Source of the DNA: Cereibacter sphaeroides | Lineage (GTDB): Bacteria; Pseudomonadota; Alphaproteobacteria; Rhodobacterales; Rhodobacteraceae | Direction of reading: 5' to 3' | Length of the DNA: 64,000 nt | NCBI GenBank assembly: GCA_003243455.1 | Contig: QFQS01000001.1 | Span: forward strand, 1,798,001 to 1,862,000 | Shown: piece after piece, positions 27,819 to 37,430 of the stretch | How the letters are laid out: every line of letters begins with the position of its first letter | How positions within the stretch are numbered: the stretch's first letter is position 1 | The notes under the pieces: generated by a model | What the model was told of the DNA's origin: nothing | The model's input: only the letters and a program-made list of their open reading frames with translations | Database searches by the model: none | Program-made: the position numbers and the translations under genes

Positions 27819-30137
27819 GTGCCATCGTTTTCTAATACGCTCGAGCAGGCCATCCACGGCGCCTTGGCCCTTGCCAATGCCCGCCGCCATGAACTCGCCA
27901 CGCTGGAACACCTGCTTCTGGCTCTGATCGACGAACCCGATGCGGCCCGCGTGATGAAGGCCTGCTCGGTCGATCTTGATGAGTTGCGCAAGACGCTGGT
28001 CGATTTCATCGACGACGATCTCTCGACGCTTGTGACCGACGTGGAAGGCTCAGAGGCGGTCCCGACCGCTGCATTCCAGCGTGTGATCCAGCGCGCCGCG
28101 ATCCATGTGCAGTCTTCGGGACGGACCGAGGTGACCGGCGCCAACGTGTTGGTTGCGATCTTTGCCGAACGCGAATCGAACGCCGCCTATTTCCTGCAAG
28201 AGCAGGACATGACCCGCTATGACGCGGTGAACTTCATCGCCCATGGCGTAGCCAAGGATCCGTCCTATGGCGAGGCGCGCTCGGTGAGCGGTGCGGACGA
28301 ACCGCAAGAGACGCCCAAGGCCGAAGCTGGCGAGGCCAAGGAAAGCGCGCTGTCGAAGTATTGTGTCGACCTGAACGTCAAGGCGCGCAAGGGCGATGTC
28401 GACCCGCTGATCGGTCGTGAATCCGAAGTTGAGCGCTGCATCCAGGTTCTGTGCCGCCGCCGCAAGAACAACCCCCTGCTGGTGGGCGACCCCGGCGTGG
28501 GCAAGACCGCCATTGCCGAAGGCCTTGCCCGCAAGATCGTTCAGGGCGAAGTGCCGGAAGTTCTGGCCCATGCCACCATCTTCTCGCTCGACATGGGCGC
28601 GCTGCTGGCCGGCACGCGTTATCGAGGTGACTTCGAGGAACGCCTGAAATCAGTCGTTAAGGAGATGGAGGATCACCCCGACGCGATCCTGTTCATCGAC
28701 GAGATCCACACGGTCATCGGTGCTGGTGCTACCTCCGGCGGCGCCATGGATGCGTCCAACCTTCTCAAACCCGCGCTTCAGGGCGGCAAACTGCGCTGCA
28801 TGGGCTCGACCACCTACAAGGAGTTCCGTCAGCACTTCGAAAAGGATCGCGCGCTGTCGCGCCGGTTCCAGAAGATCGACGTGAACGAACCTTCGGTGGA
28901 AGATTCGGTGAAGATCCTGATGGGTCTGAAACCCTATTTCGAAGAGCATCACGATCTGCGTTATACGGCAGACGCCATCCGCTTGGCCGTGGAACTTTCG
29001 GCGCGCTACATCCACGACCGCAAGCTGCCCGACAAGGCCATCGACGTGATCGACGAGGCCGGGGCCGCGCAGCATCTGGTCGCGGAATCCAAGCGTCGCA
29101 AGACCATCGGCCCGAAAGAGATCGAGGCGGTCGTCGCCAAGATCGCCCGCATCCCACCGAAGTCTGTCTCCAAGGACGACGCGGAAGTGCTGCGCGATCT
29201 GGAAAAAACGCTCAAGCGCGTGGTCTTTGGTCAGGACAAGGCGATCGAGGCGCTGTCCTCGGCGATCAAGCTAGCCCGGGCTGGCCTGCGCGAACCGGAA
29301 AAGCCCATCGGCAACTACCTGTTCGCGGGTCCGACCGGTGTCGGGAAAACCGAGGTTGCCAAGCAACTGGCGAACACTCTCGGCGTGGAACTGCTGCGTT
29401 TCGACATGTCGGAATACATGGAGAAACACGCGGTTTCCCGTCTGATCGGCGCGCCTCCGGGCTATGTCGGCTTTGACCAGGGTGGCATGCTGACCGATGG
29501 CGTCGATCAGCATCCGCACTGCGTGCTGCTCTTGGACGAGATGGAAAAGGCGCACCCGGATGTCTACAACATCTTGCTGCAGGTGATGGACCATGGGAAA
29601 CTGACCGACCACAACGGCCGCCAGGTGGATTTCCGCAACGTGATCCTGATCATGACGTCCAACGCGGGCGCTTCCGAGATGTCCAAATCCGCGATCGGTT
29701 TCGGTCGTGAACGTCGCACGGGCGAGGATACGGCGGCGATCGAGCGCACCTTCACGCCCGAGTTCCGCAACCGTCTGGACGCAGTGATTTCCTTCGCCCC
29801 GCTGGGCAAGGAAATCATCCTGCAGGTGGTCGAGAAGTTCGTGCTGCAGCTTGAGGCCCAGTTGATGGACCGCGGCGTGCATATCGAACTGACGCCCGAG
29901 GCTGCCGCCTGGCTGGGTGACAAGGGTTACGACGACAAGATGGGTGCCCGCCCGCTTGGCCGCGTGATCCAGGAATACATAAAGAAGCCGCTGGCGGAAG
30001 AACTGCTGTTCGGCAAGCTGATGAAGGGTGGCGTTGTGCGTGTCGCACTGAAGGGCGATGCGATTGACCTGCAGATCGAGGAACCGGCAAAGCCGCGTAT
30101 CACCGGATCGAAGCCGCCGTTGCTGACTGCCGAGTAA
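27819..30137 (+). CDS. clpA: ATP-dependent Clp protease ATP-binding subunit ClpA
   Basis: Hexameric unfoldase that feeds proteins to ClpP; 772 residues. The N-domain occupies about 1-145 (SFSNTLEQAIHGALALANARRHELATLEHLLLALI). D1 has Walker A VGDPGVGKTAIAEG (about 222-235) and the ILFIDEIHTVIGAG Walker B; D2 has AGPTGVGKTEVAKQ (about 504-517) and VLLLDEMEKAHPDV. The ClpP-docking IGF loop is in KSAIGFGRER (about 624-633). A GTG start follows AGGAG. Usually paired with the adaptor ClpS, which is not adjacent. Confidence 0.97.
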   Translation: MPSFSNTLEQAIHGALALANARRHELATLEHLLLALIDEPDAARVMKACSVDLDELRKTLVDFIDDDLSTLVTDVEGSEAVPTAAFQRVIQRAAIHVQSSGRTEVTGANVLVAIFAERESNAAYFLQEQDMTRYDAVNFIAHGVAKDPSYGEARSVSGADEPQETPKAEAGEAKESALSKYCVDLNVKARKGDVDPLIGRESEVERCIQVLCRRRKNNPLLVGDPGVGKTAIAEGLARKIVQGEVPEVLAHATIFSLDMGALLAGTRYRGDFEERLKSVVKEMEDHPDAILFIDEIHTVIGAGATSGGAMDASNLLKPALQGGKLRCMGSTTYKEFRQHFEKDRALSRRFQKIDVNEPSVEDSVKILMGLKPYFEEHHDLRYTADAIRLAVELSARYIHDRKLPDKAIDVIDEAGAAQHLVAESKRRKTIGPKEIEAVVAKIARIPPKSVSKDDAEVLRDLEKTLKRVVFGQDKAIEALSSAIKLARAGLREPEKPIGNYLFAGPTGVGKTEVAKQLANTLGVELLRFDMSEYMEKHAVSRLIGAPPGYVGFDQGGMLTDGVDQHPHCVLLLDEMEKAHPDVYNILLQVMDHGKLTDHNGRQVDFRNVILIMTSNAGASEMSKSAIGFGRERRTGEDTAAIERTFTPEFRNRLDAVISFAPLGKEIILQVVEKFVLQLEAQLMDRGVHIELTPEAAAWLGDKGYDDKMGARPLGRVIQEYIKKPLAEELLFGKLMKGGVVRVALKGDAIDLQIEEPAKPRITGSKPPLLTAE

Positions 30138-30150
30138 GGCCAATCAAAGC

Positions 30151-30184
30151 CCCCCGGAGAGAAATTTCCGGGGGGTCTTCTTTG
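30151..30184 (+). terminator. clpA terminator
   Basis: CCCCCCGGA pairs with TCCGGGGGG around an eight-base loop and is followed by TCTTCTTT, 13 bases after the stop. A textbook intrinsic terminator. Confidence 0.9.
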
Positions 30185-30295
30185 TGTAAACCGACTCCCC
30201 GCCCGCCCGACCAAATGCTATGATTATTGCCGTTCCCGATCCACGTCGGTGTTGCTGCATATTGCCTACTCCTCTTTTGCTTCAGGCACCTTGTG

Positions 30296-30748
30296 ATGAT
30301 TGACAGCACAAAGACCGAAGAGGTCGTCGCCGAACTCGCGCGCCGCGCTGACGAGGGTAACAACGCTTTCATGAATGGCGATATGGCGCGCTGGCTGGAC
30401 CTAATTCCGCGCTGTTCCGACTTTTCCGTCATGACGCCATTCGGTGGATGGACCGTCGGCGATTCGTATCTGTCTTCAGGACGCCTGGCCGAAACGGCAG
30501 CCTTCTTTCGTTCCGCCACGACATCGTTCGAGCTTTTGCGCAGCCACGCGACCCAGGACATCGTTCTGCTAGTCGGCATTGAACGGCAGCGTGGCATCGT
30601 CGGGGGTTTGCCGGAACAGGACTGGTCGCTGCGGGTGACGATGGTGTATCGACGCGAAGGCAGCGAGTGGCTGCTTGTCCACCGGCATTCCGATGCTCTT
30701 GTTAACAGGATTACGCTGGAAAAGCTCTCAACGCTGGCGGACGGATAG
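30296..30748 (+). CDS. NTF2-like (SnoaL/DUF4440-type) protein
   Basis: A 150-residue protein with the NTF2 fold layout: an N-terminal helix pair (VVAELARRADEGNNAFMNGDMARWLDLI), MTPFGGW near residue 47, then LLVGIERQRG, WSLRVTMVYRREGSEWLLVHRHSDAL, the typical final strands of SnoaL-like proteins. The function could be a binding, ketosteroid-type or stress role; not identifiable. The start at 30296 is chosen as the first ATG before the helix. Confidence 0.65.
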   Translation: MIDSTKTEEVVAELARRADEGNNAFMNGDMARWLDLIPRCSDFSVMTPFGGWTVGDSYLSSGRLAETAAFFRSATTSFELLRSHATQDIVLLVGIERQRGIVGGLPEQDWSLRVTMVYRREGSEWLLVHRHSDALVNRITLEKLSTLADG

Positions 30749-30777
30749 CCTTCGGATGGCAGGAGAGAGGGGCGAAG

Positions 30778-31857
30778 ATGTGGGCTGATAGGCGTCTGCT
30801 GGACCTTCTCGGGATTGCGCATCCCATCATACAGGCGCCAATGCTGGGGACTGCCACACCCGAACTGGCGGCGGCGGTCAGTGAAGCAGGCGGCCTCGGC
30901 TCTATCGGCTGCGGAACAAACGATGCGGCACTGGTCGAGAAAGCCTCTCGCGATCTGCGTCGCCTGACGGATGCGCCTTTCAACCTCAATTTCTTCGTTC
31001 TGCCGGAAGCCGCCCCCTTTCCGCTGGAAAAAGTCGCCCGCCTCTCCGACCGTCTGCGGCCCGATTTCGAAAGGCTAGACGCCGGCAGCCCACCACAGTC
31101 ACTGCCCGGACAGCCCGCCTTTCCCAAGGATGAGGTCATCAACGCCCTGGCCCATCTGCGGCCACGCGTCGTGAGTTTTCATTTCGGTTGCCCCGCGCCT
31201 TCACAAATGGAAAGGCTTCGCTTGGCGGGGATTGTGACCCTCGCGACAGCAACCACGGTGTCTGAGGCCGAGCATCTCGCCAGTTGCGGTATCGACGCGA
31301 TCATTGCCCAGGGGTGGGAAGCAGGCGGTCATCGCGGCTCTCACCGGCCCAACGGATTGCAGGACGGTATCGGCACGCTGGCGCTGGTGCCGCAAATCGT
31401 CGATGCCGTCGCCCTGCCTGTCATCGCCGCCGGAGGTATTGCCGACGGCCGTGGCATTGCTGCTGCGCTGGCTCTGGGCGCCAGTGCCGTGCAGATGGGG
31501 ACGGCGTTCACCGGTTGCCCCGAGGCCGCGACCGAGGCGGAGCGTCTGGCCCTGTTGCGGCAAGCGCGCGACACCGACACGATGATGACGGATGCCTTTT
31601 CCGGTCGCGCTGCCCGCGCCGTGCGCAGCCCCTACGCTCTGGCGATGACCGATCTGGCCGCACAATTGCCCGCCTACCCCGCGATGTATGCCTTCTCGGA
31701 TCCGTTGGTGGAGGCAGGCGCGGGGCAGGAAGACCCTTTCGCAAGTTTCCATCTTTACGGGCAGGCAGCAAGGCTGACCCGGTTCCTGCCCGCAAGCGAA
31801 CTGGTCGGCGTTCTGGTCGCGGAAACACAGGCCCGGATCGCCCAACTCTCGCGTTGA
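30778..31857 (+). CDS. Nitronate monooxygenase (NPD family flavoprotein)
   Basis: FMN-dependent oxidation of alkyl nitronates, 359 residues. Motifs: HPIIQAPMLGTATPELAAAV (14-33), VSFHFGCP (about 126-133), IIAQGWEAGGHRG (about 176-188, with the conserved His) and VIAAGGIADGRGIAAALALGASAVQMGTAF (about 212-241). These mark class I NMO-type enzymes. AGGAGAGAGGGG precedes the start. The true substrate, for example propionate 3-nitronate, is unproven. Confidence 0.9.
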   Translation: MWADRRLLDLLGIAHPIIQAPMLGTATPELAAAVSEAGGLGSIGCGTNDAALVEKASRDLRRLTDAPFNLNFFVLPEAAPFPLEKVARLSDRLRPDFERLDAGSPPQSLPGQPAFPKDEVINALAHLRPRVVSFHFGCPAPSQMERLRLAGIVTLATATTVSEAEHLASCGIDAIIAQGWEAGGHRGSHRPNGLQDGIGTLALVPQIVDAVALPVIAAGGIADGRGIAAALALGASAVQMGTAFTGCPEAATEAERLALLRQARDTDTMMTDAFSGRAARAVRSPYALAMTDLAAQLPAYPAMYAFSDPLVEAGAGQEDPFASFHLYGQAARLTRFLPASELVGVLVAETQARIAQLSR

Positions 31858-31864
31858 GCGGCCA

Positions 31865-33550
31865 TCAGCGCTCGGTCAGTTTCAACTCAATCCGGCGGTT
31901 TTGCGCACGCGCCTCGGGGGTGTCACCGGTCGCGACCGGACGATACTCGCCAAAACCTGTGGCCGCCATGCGATCTGGTGGAAAACCGAGCGCGTTCTGC
32001 ATGTAGCGAACGACTGCCAAGGCGCGAGCCTGGCTTAACTCCCAGTTATCCCTGAACAAACCAGTTCCCGATAACGGCACGTTATCCGTATGGCCGTCGA
32101 CACGGATGATCCAGTCGATACCGGGCGGAATGTCCTTGGCTATTTCGTCAAGCGTATGAACGACACCCGCGATCTGCGCCTGCCCTCCGGGCAGGAGGTC
32201 GGCGGAACCGGGCTGGAACAGCACCTCGGACGAAAACACGAAACGGTCTCCGACGATCCGGACACCCTCACGCCCCGCCAAGAGGTCTCGCAACTGGCCG
32301 AAAAATTCCGACCGGAACCGCTCCAACTGTTTGGCCTCATCCTGTGCCGCCGTCGTCTCAGCAGCGAGCCGCGCAGCCTCGATCTCCAGTCGCTTGCGCT
32401 CGGCCTCTTCCAACTCCGCGCGTCGACGTTGCTCGCCCGCGACCTGCGCCAGGGCCGAGTTGAGCTGGTTACCCAAAGCTTCAAGCTGCACTTGCGAGGC
32501 CGCATCCTTTGCCTGTACCGCATCGAGCAGACCCTGAAGGCTGCCCAGTTGTGTCGTCAGCTGTGCGATTTGCCGGTTGAGCAGCGCCAACCGGCGCGCG
32601 CCCTCTGCCGATACGGTTTTTTCCTGCGCAAGCGCGGTCTGCGCCGCCGCCAGCAGACCAGCGCGCTTCTGCGCCTCGGTCAGTTCAACATCGGTGGCGG
32701 CCTTGGCTGCATTCGCTGCGGCAAGCAGCGTCAGCGTTTCCTCCGCCCGCTTGCGTTGTTCCTCAAGTGCCAGCGTCATTGCCGTCAGTTCGGCATCCGC
32801 GCCCTTCAGCCGCTCGCGCAGCGCATCGGCGGCGGCAAGATCGGCCAGCCGGGTCTTTTCAGCCTCGCTCAGCTCGGTCTTTGCGCCAGCCAGATCGGAT
32901 TGAAGCGCAGTCACCTGCGCCTGCTGGTCAGCGGCCTTCGCTTTCATTTCTTCGATCAGCAGGTTGAGCGCATCGGTCCGGGCCGCCGCCAATCGCGCGG
33001 CTTCGGTCCCCTCGTCGATTTCCTTGCGGGCATTGGCCAGCGCAAGGTTCAACGCTTCTTCCTGGGTCAGCAGCTTTGTCTGCGCCGCCTCGAGATCGCC
33101 GACCTTCGCGGTCAGGGCGGTCGCCTCGCCCCGAGCCGTGTCGCGTTCGCTCAGAAGGCTCGCGACCTGCGCCTCGAAACTGGTGATGCGAGCGTTGGCC
33201 GCCGCCAATTCGCCCTGCCGCGCGGAAAGCTGGGTGTTCAGCGTGGCGATTAGGGCGCTTTGCGTCTCGCCCTCCGCACGTGCGGCATTCAGATCAGACC
33301 CGAGCCGTCCAATCTCGGCTTGCAGGTCATCCGCTTTGCGACGCTCCAACCCCAGCGCATCGGCCAGATCAGAGAGCTGCGTAGTAAGGGAATTCAGCTC
33401 TCCGCCTTGGGTGGTGATGGTCTCTCGCAGAACCGACTGAACCATCACGAAAACCGTAATGACGAACATCAGCACCATCAGCAGCGAGGTCATCGCATCG
33501 ACGAAGCCCGGCCATATCGGGATTTCCGCGCGCGAAGATCGTCTGGGCAT
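31865..33550 (-). CDS. OmpA/MotB-like peptidoglycan-binding protein with long coiled coil
   Basis: A 561-residue envelope protein with three parts. A single N-terminal membrane helix near residues 12-42 includes WPGFVDAMTSLLMVLMFVI, where the Asp is the place of the MotB ion-binding aspartate. A very long coiled-coil rich in Ala, Glu and Leu follows (about 45-400). The C-terminal OmpA domain (about 430-561) has IIRVDGHTDNVPLSGTGLFRDNWELSQARA and NRRIELKL. It is coupled to a MotA/ExbB-type gene four bases upstream, so together they should form an ion-driven, wall-anchored complex. Confidence 0.85.
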   Translation of the reverse strand: MPRRSSRAEIPIWPGFVDAMTSLLMVLMFVITVFVMVQSVLRETITTQGGELNSLTTQLSDLADALGLERRKADDLQAEIGRLGSDLNAARAEGETQSALIATLNTQLSARQGELAAANARITSFEAQVASLLSERDTARGEATALTAKVGDLEAAQTKLLTQEEALNLALANARKEIDEGTEAARLAAARTDALNLLIEEMKAKAADQQAQVTALQSDLAGAKTELSEAEKTRLADLAAADALRERLKGADAELTAMTLALEEQRKRAEETLTLLAAANAAKAATDVELTEAQKRAGLLAAAQTALAQEKTVSAEGARRLALLNRQIAQLTTQLGSLQGLLDAVQAKDAASQVQLEALGNQLNSALAQVAGEQRRRAELEEAERKRLEIEAARLAAETTAAQDEAKQLERFRSEFFGQLRDLLAGREGVRIVGDRFVFSSEVLFQPGSADLLPGGQAQIAGVVHTLDEIAKDIPPGIDWIIRVDGHTDNVPLSGTGLFRDNWELSQARALAVVRYMQNALGFPPDRMAATGFGEYRPVATGDTPEARAQNRRIELKLTER

Positions 33551-33554
33551 GGCG

Positions 33555-34724
33555 TCAGGTCCTGCCAGCGCCGCGCGACAACTGGCGGATCGCGGTGGTC
33601 AGCGCCGCCAGATCGGCCCGAAGGTCGGTGATGCTTTCCTGCCTGCCCGCCGAAATCTCTTCCAGGATGCGCAAAAGCTGCACGTCAATCGACCGCAGGC
33701 GCATCCGGCTTTCGGCATCGACATGCGCACCGCCCTCGGGCAGCGCCAGCGCCTTTGCCAGTTGATCCTGACCGTCAGCAATGCGAGACAACAGCGCCAC
33801 CTGCCCCGCACCCTCGGCCATCCGGTCAACCAGTCGATCGACGGAATTGGCAATCTCGGTCAGCCGATCATCCACAACAGAGCGGTTGGCTTCGGACTGC
33901 GCGTAAAGTCCCTGCAGCACCTCCATCTGGTCGGTCATCGTGTCGAAGGCGTGACCGATGGCCAGCCCCTCGACACCGGTCGCCGCCTCTCCTTCGCCGG
34001 TAAATCCGACGCGGGTGATGGTGGACAGCCATTCCTCCAACTCACGGTAAAACCGATTGGTGCCATGGCTGACGAACAGTTCCAGCAGACCAACCACCAG
34101 CGATCCGGCAAGACCAAGCAGCGATGAGGAAAAGGCCGTGCCCATCCCGCCAAGCTGTCCTTCAAGCCCGCCCATGAGCTTGTCAAAGGCCTGCGCGCGC
34201 GTCTCGTTTTCCTGCGGCGCAAGCGAGCGGATGGTGTCCACCATATGCGGCACGGTCGTGGCCAGACCATAGAACGTGCCCAGAAGCCCAAGGAAAATCA
34301 GAAGGTTGGCAAGATAGCGCGTAATATCGCGCTGTTCGTCGATGCGCGTTCCGACCGATTCAAGGATCGAACGCGCGTTGGAGGACGAAATCTGCATCCG
34401 CGCGCCACGCGACCGCAACAGCGCGGCCAGCGGCATCAGCAGACTGGGCGGCCGAACCAATTCGTGCCCAGGAATATGCCGAACGAAATCGTCGATCCAG
34501 CGGACCGACTGCATCAGCTGGATAAGCTGAAGAAAGCAGATGACGATGCCCAGCACAAAGACGCAGCCGACAAAACCGTTCAGCAGCGGCTTGGCCAGGA
34601 AAACGTCGCGCAGGGCCGGAAAGGTAATAAAAAGCCCCGCCGCGACTATCAGCGTCACGATGAGGACCAGCACGATCTGGTGAACCGGGCGGGTAAAGCG
34701 CGCCTCAGCCTCGGTCTTCTGCAT
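33555..34724 (-). CDS. MotA/TolQ/ExbB family proton-channel protein
   Basis: A 389-residue inner-membrane protein. Hydrophobic segments are QIVLVLIVTLIVAAGLFI (about 16-33), LLNGFVGCVFVLGIVICFLQ (about 44-63), LANLLIFLGLLGTFYGLATTV (about 136-156, the MotA/TolQ core) and AFSSSLLGLAGSLVVGLLELF (about 199-219). A long cytoplasmic C-terminal tail follows. The start is set at 34724 by AGGAA upstream. Operon with the OmpA-type gene. The force-driven output is unknown. Confidence 0.82.
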   Translation of the reverse strand: MQKTEAEARFTRPVHQIVLVLIVTLIVAAGLFITFPALRDVFLAKPLLNGFVGCVFVLGIVICFLQLIQLMQSVRWIDDFVRHIPGHELVRPPSLLMPLAALLRSRGARMQISSSNARSILESVGTRIDEQRDITRYLANLLIFLGLLGTFYGLATTVPHMVDTIRSLAPQENETRAQAFDKLMGGLEGQLGGMGTAFSSSLLGLAGSLVVGLLELFVSHGTNRFYRELEEWLSTITRVGFTGEGEAATGVEGLAIGHAFDTMTDQMEVLQGLYAQSEANRSVVDDRLTEIANSVDRLVDRMAEGAGQVALLSRIADGQDQLAKALALPEGGAHVDAESRMRLRSIDVQLLRILEEISAGRQESITDLRADLAALTTAIRQLSRGAGRT

Positions 34725-34805
34725 CGGGGTTCCTGAGCCTTGTTTTGCGGGCGAGAATAGGGGGGGCGTCGGGTGATGCCAACTCACAATCCGCCCATTG
34801 CGCCG

Positions 34806-35369
34806 CTATGCAGCAGAGGTGTCGCCAATCTGCCTGACCCGCGCCGAAAGCCAGGCAAGGTCGGGATCAGCGATGCCCAAAGTTTCCAGATGTTCGGTGG
34901 TGCTGAACAGGTAGTCACGGTTCGGTCCGCGAACGCCGGCAGCGCCCGCGATGATCCGCGCCTGTTCCTCCAGCGGCAGCATGCCACAGTATTGGTCGTG
35001 ATTGGGGTTGATCACATAGGCCAGCGCCTGAACGCTTTCCCCATTGCCCAACACGACCGGCAGCCAGGTCTCTTCATAGGCCGACGAGATAAGCTCTCTT
35101 TCCCGCAGCGCCGCGATGGCCGCATCCTCTTCACCCTCGGTCACGGCGAACGCGATGCCGTCGCACCAGGCATCGTCGCGCCTGTCCAGCGCCAGAACCA
35201 GCCCAGGAGATTGAACCGATCCGCGATAATGGATCGACCACATGCAGAAACTGCGGTGCCAGCCCTGCACCCGTGCCACCTGCCGGTCCGCCACCGGAAA
35301 CTCCGGGCTCCAGATCAGCGAGCCATAGCCGAAAACCCAAAGCCTTTCGCCGCCCTGCCTCTCGGTCAT
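34806..35369 (-). CDS. Gamma-glutamylcyclotransferase (ChaC-like)
   Basis: Cleaves glutathione to 5-oxoproline and Cys-Gly. A 187-residue protein with the ChaC glycine loop LWVFGYGSLIWSPEF (about 10-24), and the catalytic glutamate in SAYEETWLPV (about 107-116). GAGGACC precedes the ATG at 35369; a 26-codon upstream extension is unlikely. Divergent from the DUF2125 gene. Confidence 0.88.
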   Translation of the reverse strand: MTERQGGERLWVFGYGSLIWSPEFPVADRQVARVQGWHRSFCMWSIHYRGSVQSPGLVLALDRRDDAWCDGIAFAVTEGEEDAAIAALRERELISSAYEETWLPVVLGNGESVQALAYVINPNHDQYCGMLPLEEQARIIAGAAGVRGPNRDYLFSTTEHLETLGIADPDLAWLSARVRQIGDTSAA

Positions 35370-35433
35370 GTCACTGGTCCTCTTGTCGCGCGAACTGTAA
35401 ACACCAGCGATCAGAAGATGGGAAGGGGCGGCC

Positions 35434-36435
35434 ATGCGGATACGCATTCTGTTCGGTGTGGTGCTTGTGCTATCCGTGGCGTGGAGCGTCTACTGGTTCG
35501 TGGGCTCATCCGCGATGGAACGCGGAGCGAACCAGTGGTTTGCCGATCAGGCCGCGGCAGGGCTGGTTGCCGAACATGGCGATCTGTCGGTCGCGGGATA
35601 CCCCAGCCGGTTCGATCTGACCGTGAACGACCTGTATCTGGCGGACCCGCTGACAGGTTATGCCTGGACCGCGCCGTTCGTGCAGATCCTGACGCTCAGC
35701 TACAAGCCCTGGCATCTGATCGCGGCATTGCCGAATGATCAGTCATTCCAGACACCGCTTCAAAAGCTTACCCTGGCCTCTGCTAAGCTGCAGGCCAGCC
35801 TTGTCGTCCAACCCAGCAACAAGCTGGCGTTGGACCGCACGAGGATTGTAGGTGATTCACTGACCCTGTCGTCCGATCTGGGTTGGTCTATCGGTGCAAA
35901 GACATTGCGTTTTGCCACGGACAGCCTGACGCCCGATGCCCTGCAACACGAGGTTGGGCTGGAGCTGTTGCAAATCACCCCCGATGCGGCCCTGTCCGCC
36001 CTCTTGCCCGAGCTTCCCACAGAGATCGAGCGGGCACGCCTGGATGCAAAGCTGACCCTGACCGCGCCGCCCGACCAGCAGGCAAACGAAACGAGGCCAC
36101 AGGTGCAAACGATCGAGGTCAAGGATCTTGCGCTTGTCTGGGGGCCGATTCAGCTCTCGGGCAAGGGGACGGTCACGGCGGATGCAATGGGTCAGGCCGA
36201 GGGGCGGGTCGATCTTCGGCTCACAAACTGGCGCAAGGCCCTGCCGCTGGCGGTCGCTACCGGCCTAATGCGGCCTGAGGTGCAGCAGACATGGGAAAAC
36301 ATGCTGGCTGCACTGGCATCGGAAAGCGGCAACCCGGACGATCTTGACATGCCGCTCAGCTTTCAGCGGGGGCGCATGATGCTTGGCCCGCTGCCGCTTG
36401 GTTCAGCGCCGGTGCTGATCGCTCAGCGGCAGTAA
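35434..36435 (+). CDS. DUF2125 domain protein
   Basis: A 333-residue envelope protein of the alphaproteobacterial DUF2125 family. An N-terminal membrane anchor or uncleaved signal is visible (RIRILFGVVLVLSVAWSVYWFV), then GDLSVAGYPSRFDLTVNDLYL and WTAPFVQILTLSYKPWHLIAAL, which are typical. The rest forms beta-rich repeats (GPIQLSGKGTVTADAMGQAEGRVDLRL). No role is established. Its end overlaps the convergent extensin-like gene by 13 bases. Confidence 0.85.
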   Translation: MRIRILFGVVLVLSVAWSVYWFVGSSAMERGANQWFADQAAAGLVAEHGDLSVAGYPSRFDLTVNDLYLADPLTGYAWTAPFVQILTLSYKPWHLIAALPNDQSFQTPLQKLTLASAKLQASLVVQPSNKLALDRTRIVGDSLTLSSDLGWSIGAKTLRFATDSLTPDALQHEVGLELLQITPDAALSALLPELPTEIERARLDAKLTLTAPPDQQANETRPQVQTIEVKDLALVWGPIQLSGKGTVTADAMGQAEGRVDLRLTNWRKALPLAVATGLMRPEVQQTWENMLAALASESGNPDDLDMPLSFQRGRMMLGPLPLGSAPVLIAQRQ

Positions 36436-37424
36436 GGGCCGCTGCGTCCACGCGCGGTGTCGAAATGCATATGATCTTGGTGGAAGCGGTCTGAGTCAGG
36501 ACTTAGCGTGGTGCCGAAGGTGCCACAGGCTTTGCCATATGCAACCTTCATCGGTCTGCCCGCCGACCTGCGCCAGTCCTTCTCGACCACCACGCTTGTA
36601 CCATCCGCCAAGTTGATCGCGGCAATGTCCACCGCCCTGCCCCGCCCGTGTTCACTGATCTTGGCACCGCGCACGTTGTTGCGCGGACGGCAGGAATAGC
36701 TGCCGGCGATCTGCAGGCCCACGACCTGCTTGTTCTTGAACGAGGGCTGCAGGGCATCGCTGACCCAGGTGTTCAACGCCTTTGCAGTCGTGCAATCAAT
36801 GGTCGCAGGGGTAGAAAGCGTCACGCCCGAAACCGAAGTGACTTTCACCGGATCCTCGATACCACACCCCTTCACTCGCGAGGTTATCGCGCCAAGCTCT
36901 TGCCCCTTGATCGCCGGAACACCGCAGACGGATCCCTTGCGTCCAAAGACGGCACTCTTGCCGGGCAAGATGCGGATGGCAGCCACCGACTCCACCCGTT
37001 CCAGCGGCGCATCAGCGCGCAGTGGCGGACGCGGTTCAGGGCGTGTCGCCACGACAAGCGCGAAGCGCTGCGATTGCAGGATGACCGGCTGTGCAGGCGG
37101 CTCGACGAGGGCAGCGGCCAGCAATCGTCGCGCACGTGGCCGCAGCGACACTTCAGGGCCGGCTGTCGCCTGCGCCCCGGCAGAAATCGGCTGTTCAGCC
37201 ACGATAACCGGCTGTTCAAGCACGGCAATCGTGGGGCGCGGCAGCGGTCGCAACGGATTGGCCGGAGCGGTGGCAAGCGAGGTTTGAATCAGAGCATCAG
37301 CATCCACCGGCGCGTCCGCAGCAGCAGGCCGAAGAGGCGGTCGCAGAGAGGATGAGGGCGCATCGGCCCAAGCGGGAAAAACAAATCCAATCGCCAGCGC
37401 AATGGCCCAGCCCGCTGTCCGCAT
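36423..37424 (-). CDS. Extensin-like family protein
   Basis: Exported protein of 333 residues; signal peptide RTAGWAIALAIGFVFPAWA. After a proline- and arginine-rich linker (about 25-160), the extensin-like C-terminal domain has CGVPAIKGQELG, CTTAKAL, KISEHGRGRAVDIAAI and DRFHQDHMHFDTARGR. The SEHGRGRAVD and HMHFD motifs resemble the zinc site of peptidoglycan D-Ala-D-Ala or DD-endopeptidases, which suggests a cell-wall hydrolase, not proven. Four or more cysteines suggest disulfides. Confidence 0.85.
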   Translation of the reverse strand: MRTAGWAIALAIGFVFPAWADAPSSSLRPPLRPAAADAPVDADALIQTSLATAPANPLRPLPRPTIAVLEQPVIVAEQPISAGAQATAGPEVSLRPRARRLLAAALVEPPAQPVILQSQRFALVVATRPEPRPPLRADAPLERVESVAAIRILPGKSAVFGRKGSVCGVPAIKGQELGAITSRVKGCGIEDPVKVTSVSGVTLSTPATIDCTTAKALNTWVSDALQPSFKNKQVVGLQIAGSYSCRPRNNVRGAKISEHGRGRAVDIAAINLADGTSVVVEKDWRRSAGRPMKVAYGKACGTFGTTLSPDSDRFHQDHMHFDTARGRSGPYCR

Positions 37425-37430
37425 CTGCTT

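Noticed and set aside
31865..34724. A Zorya-type phage-defence system (ZorA/ZorB-like pair).
   Set aside because: The pair resembles ZorAB in architecture, but no ZorC, ZorD or ZorE-like gene lies nearby; flanking genes are metabolic and conserved. I treat it as a generic ion-driven envelope complex.
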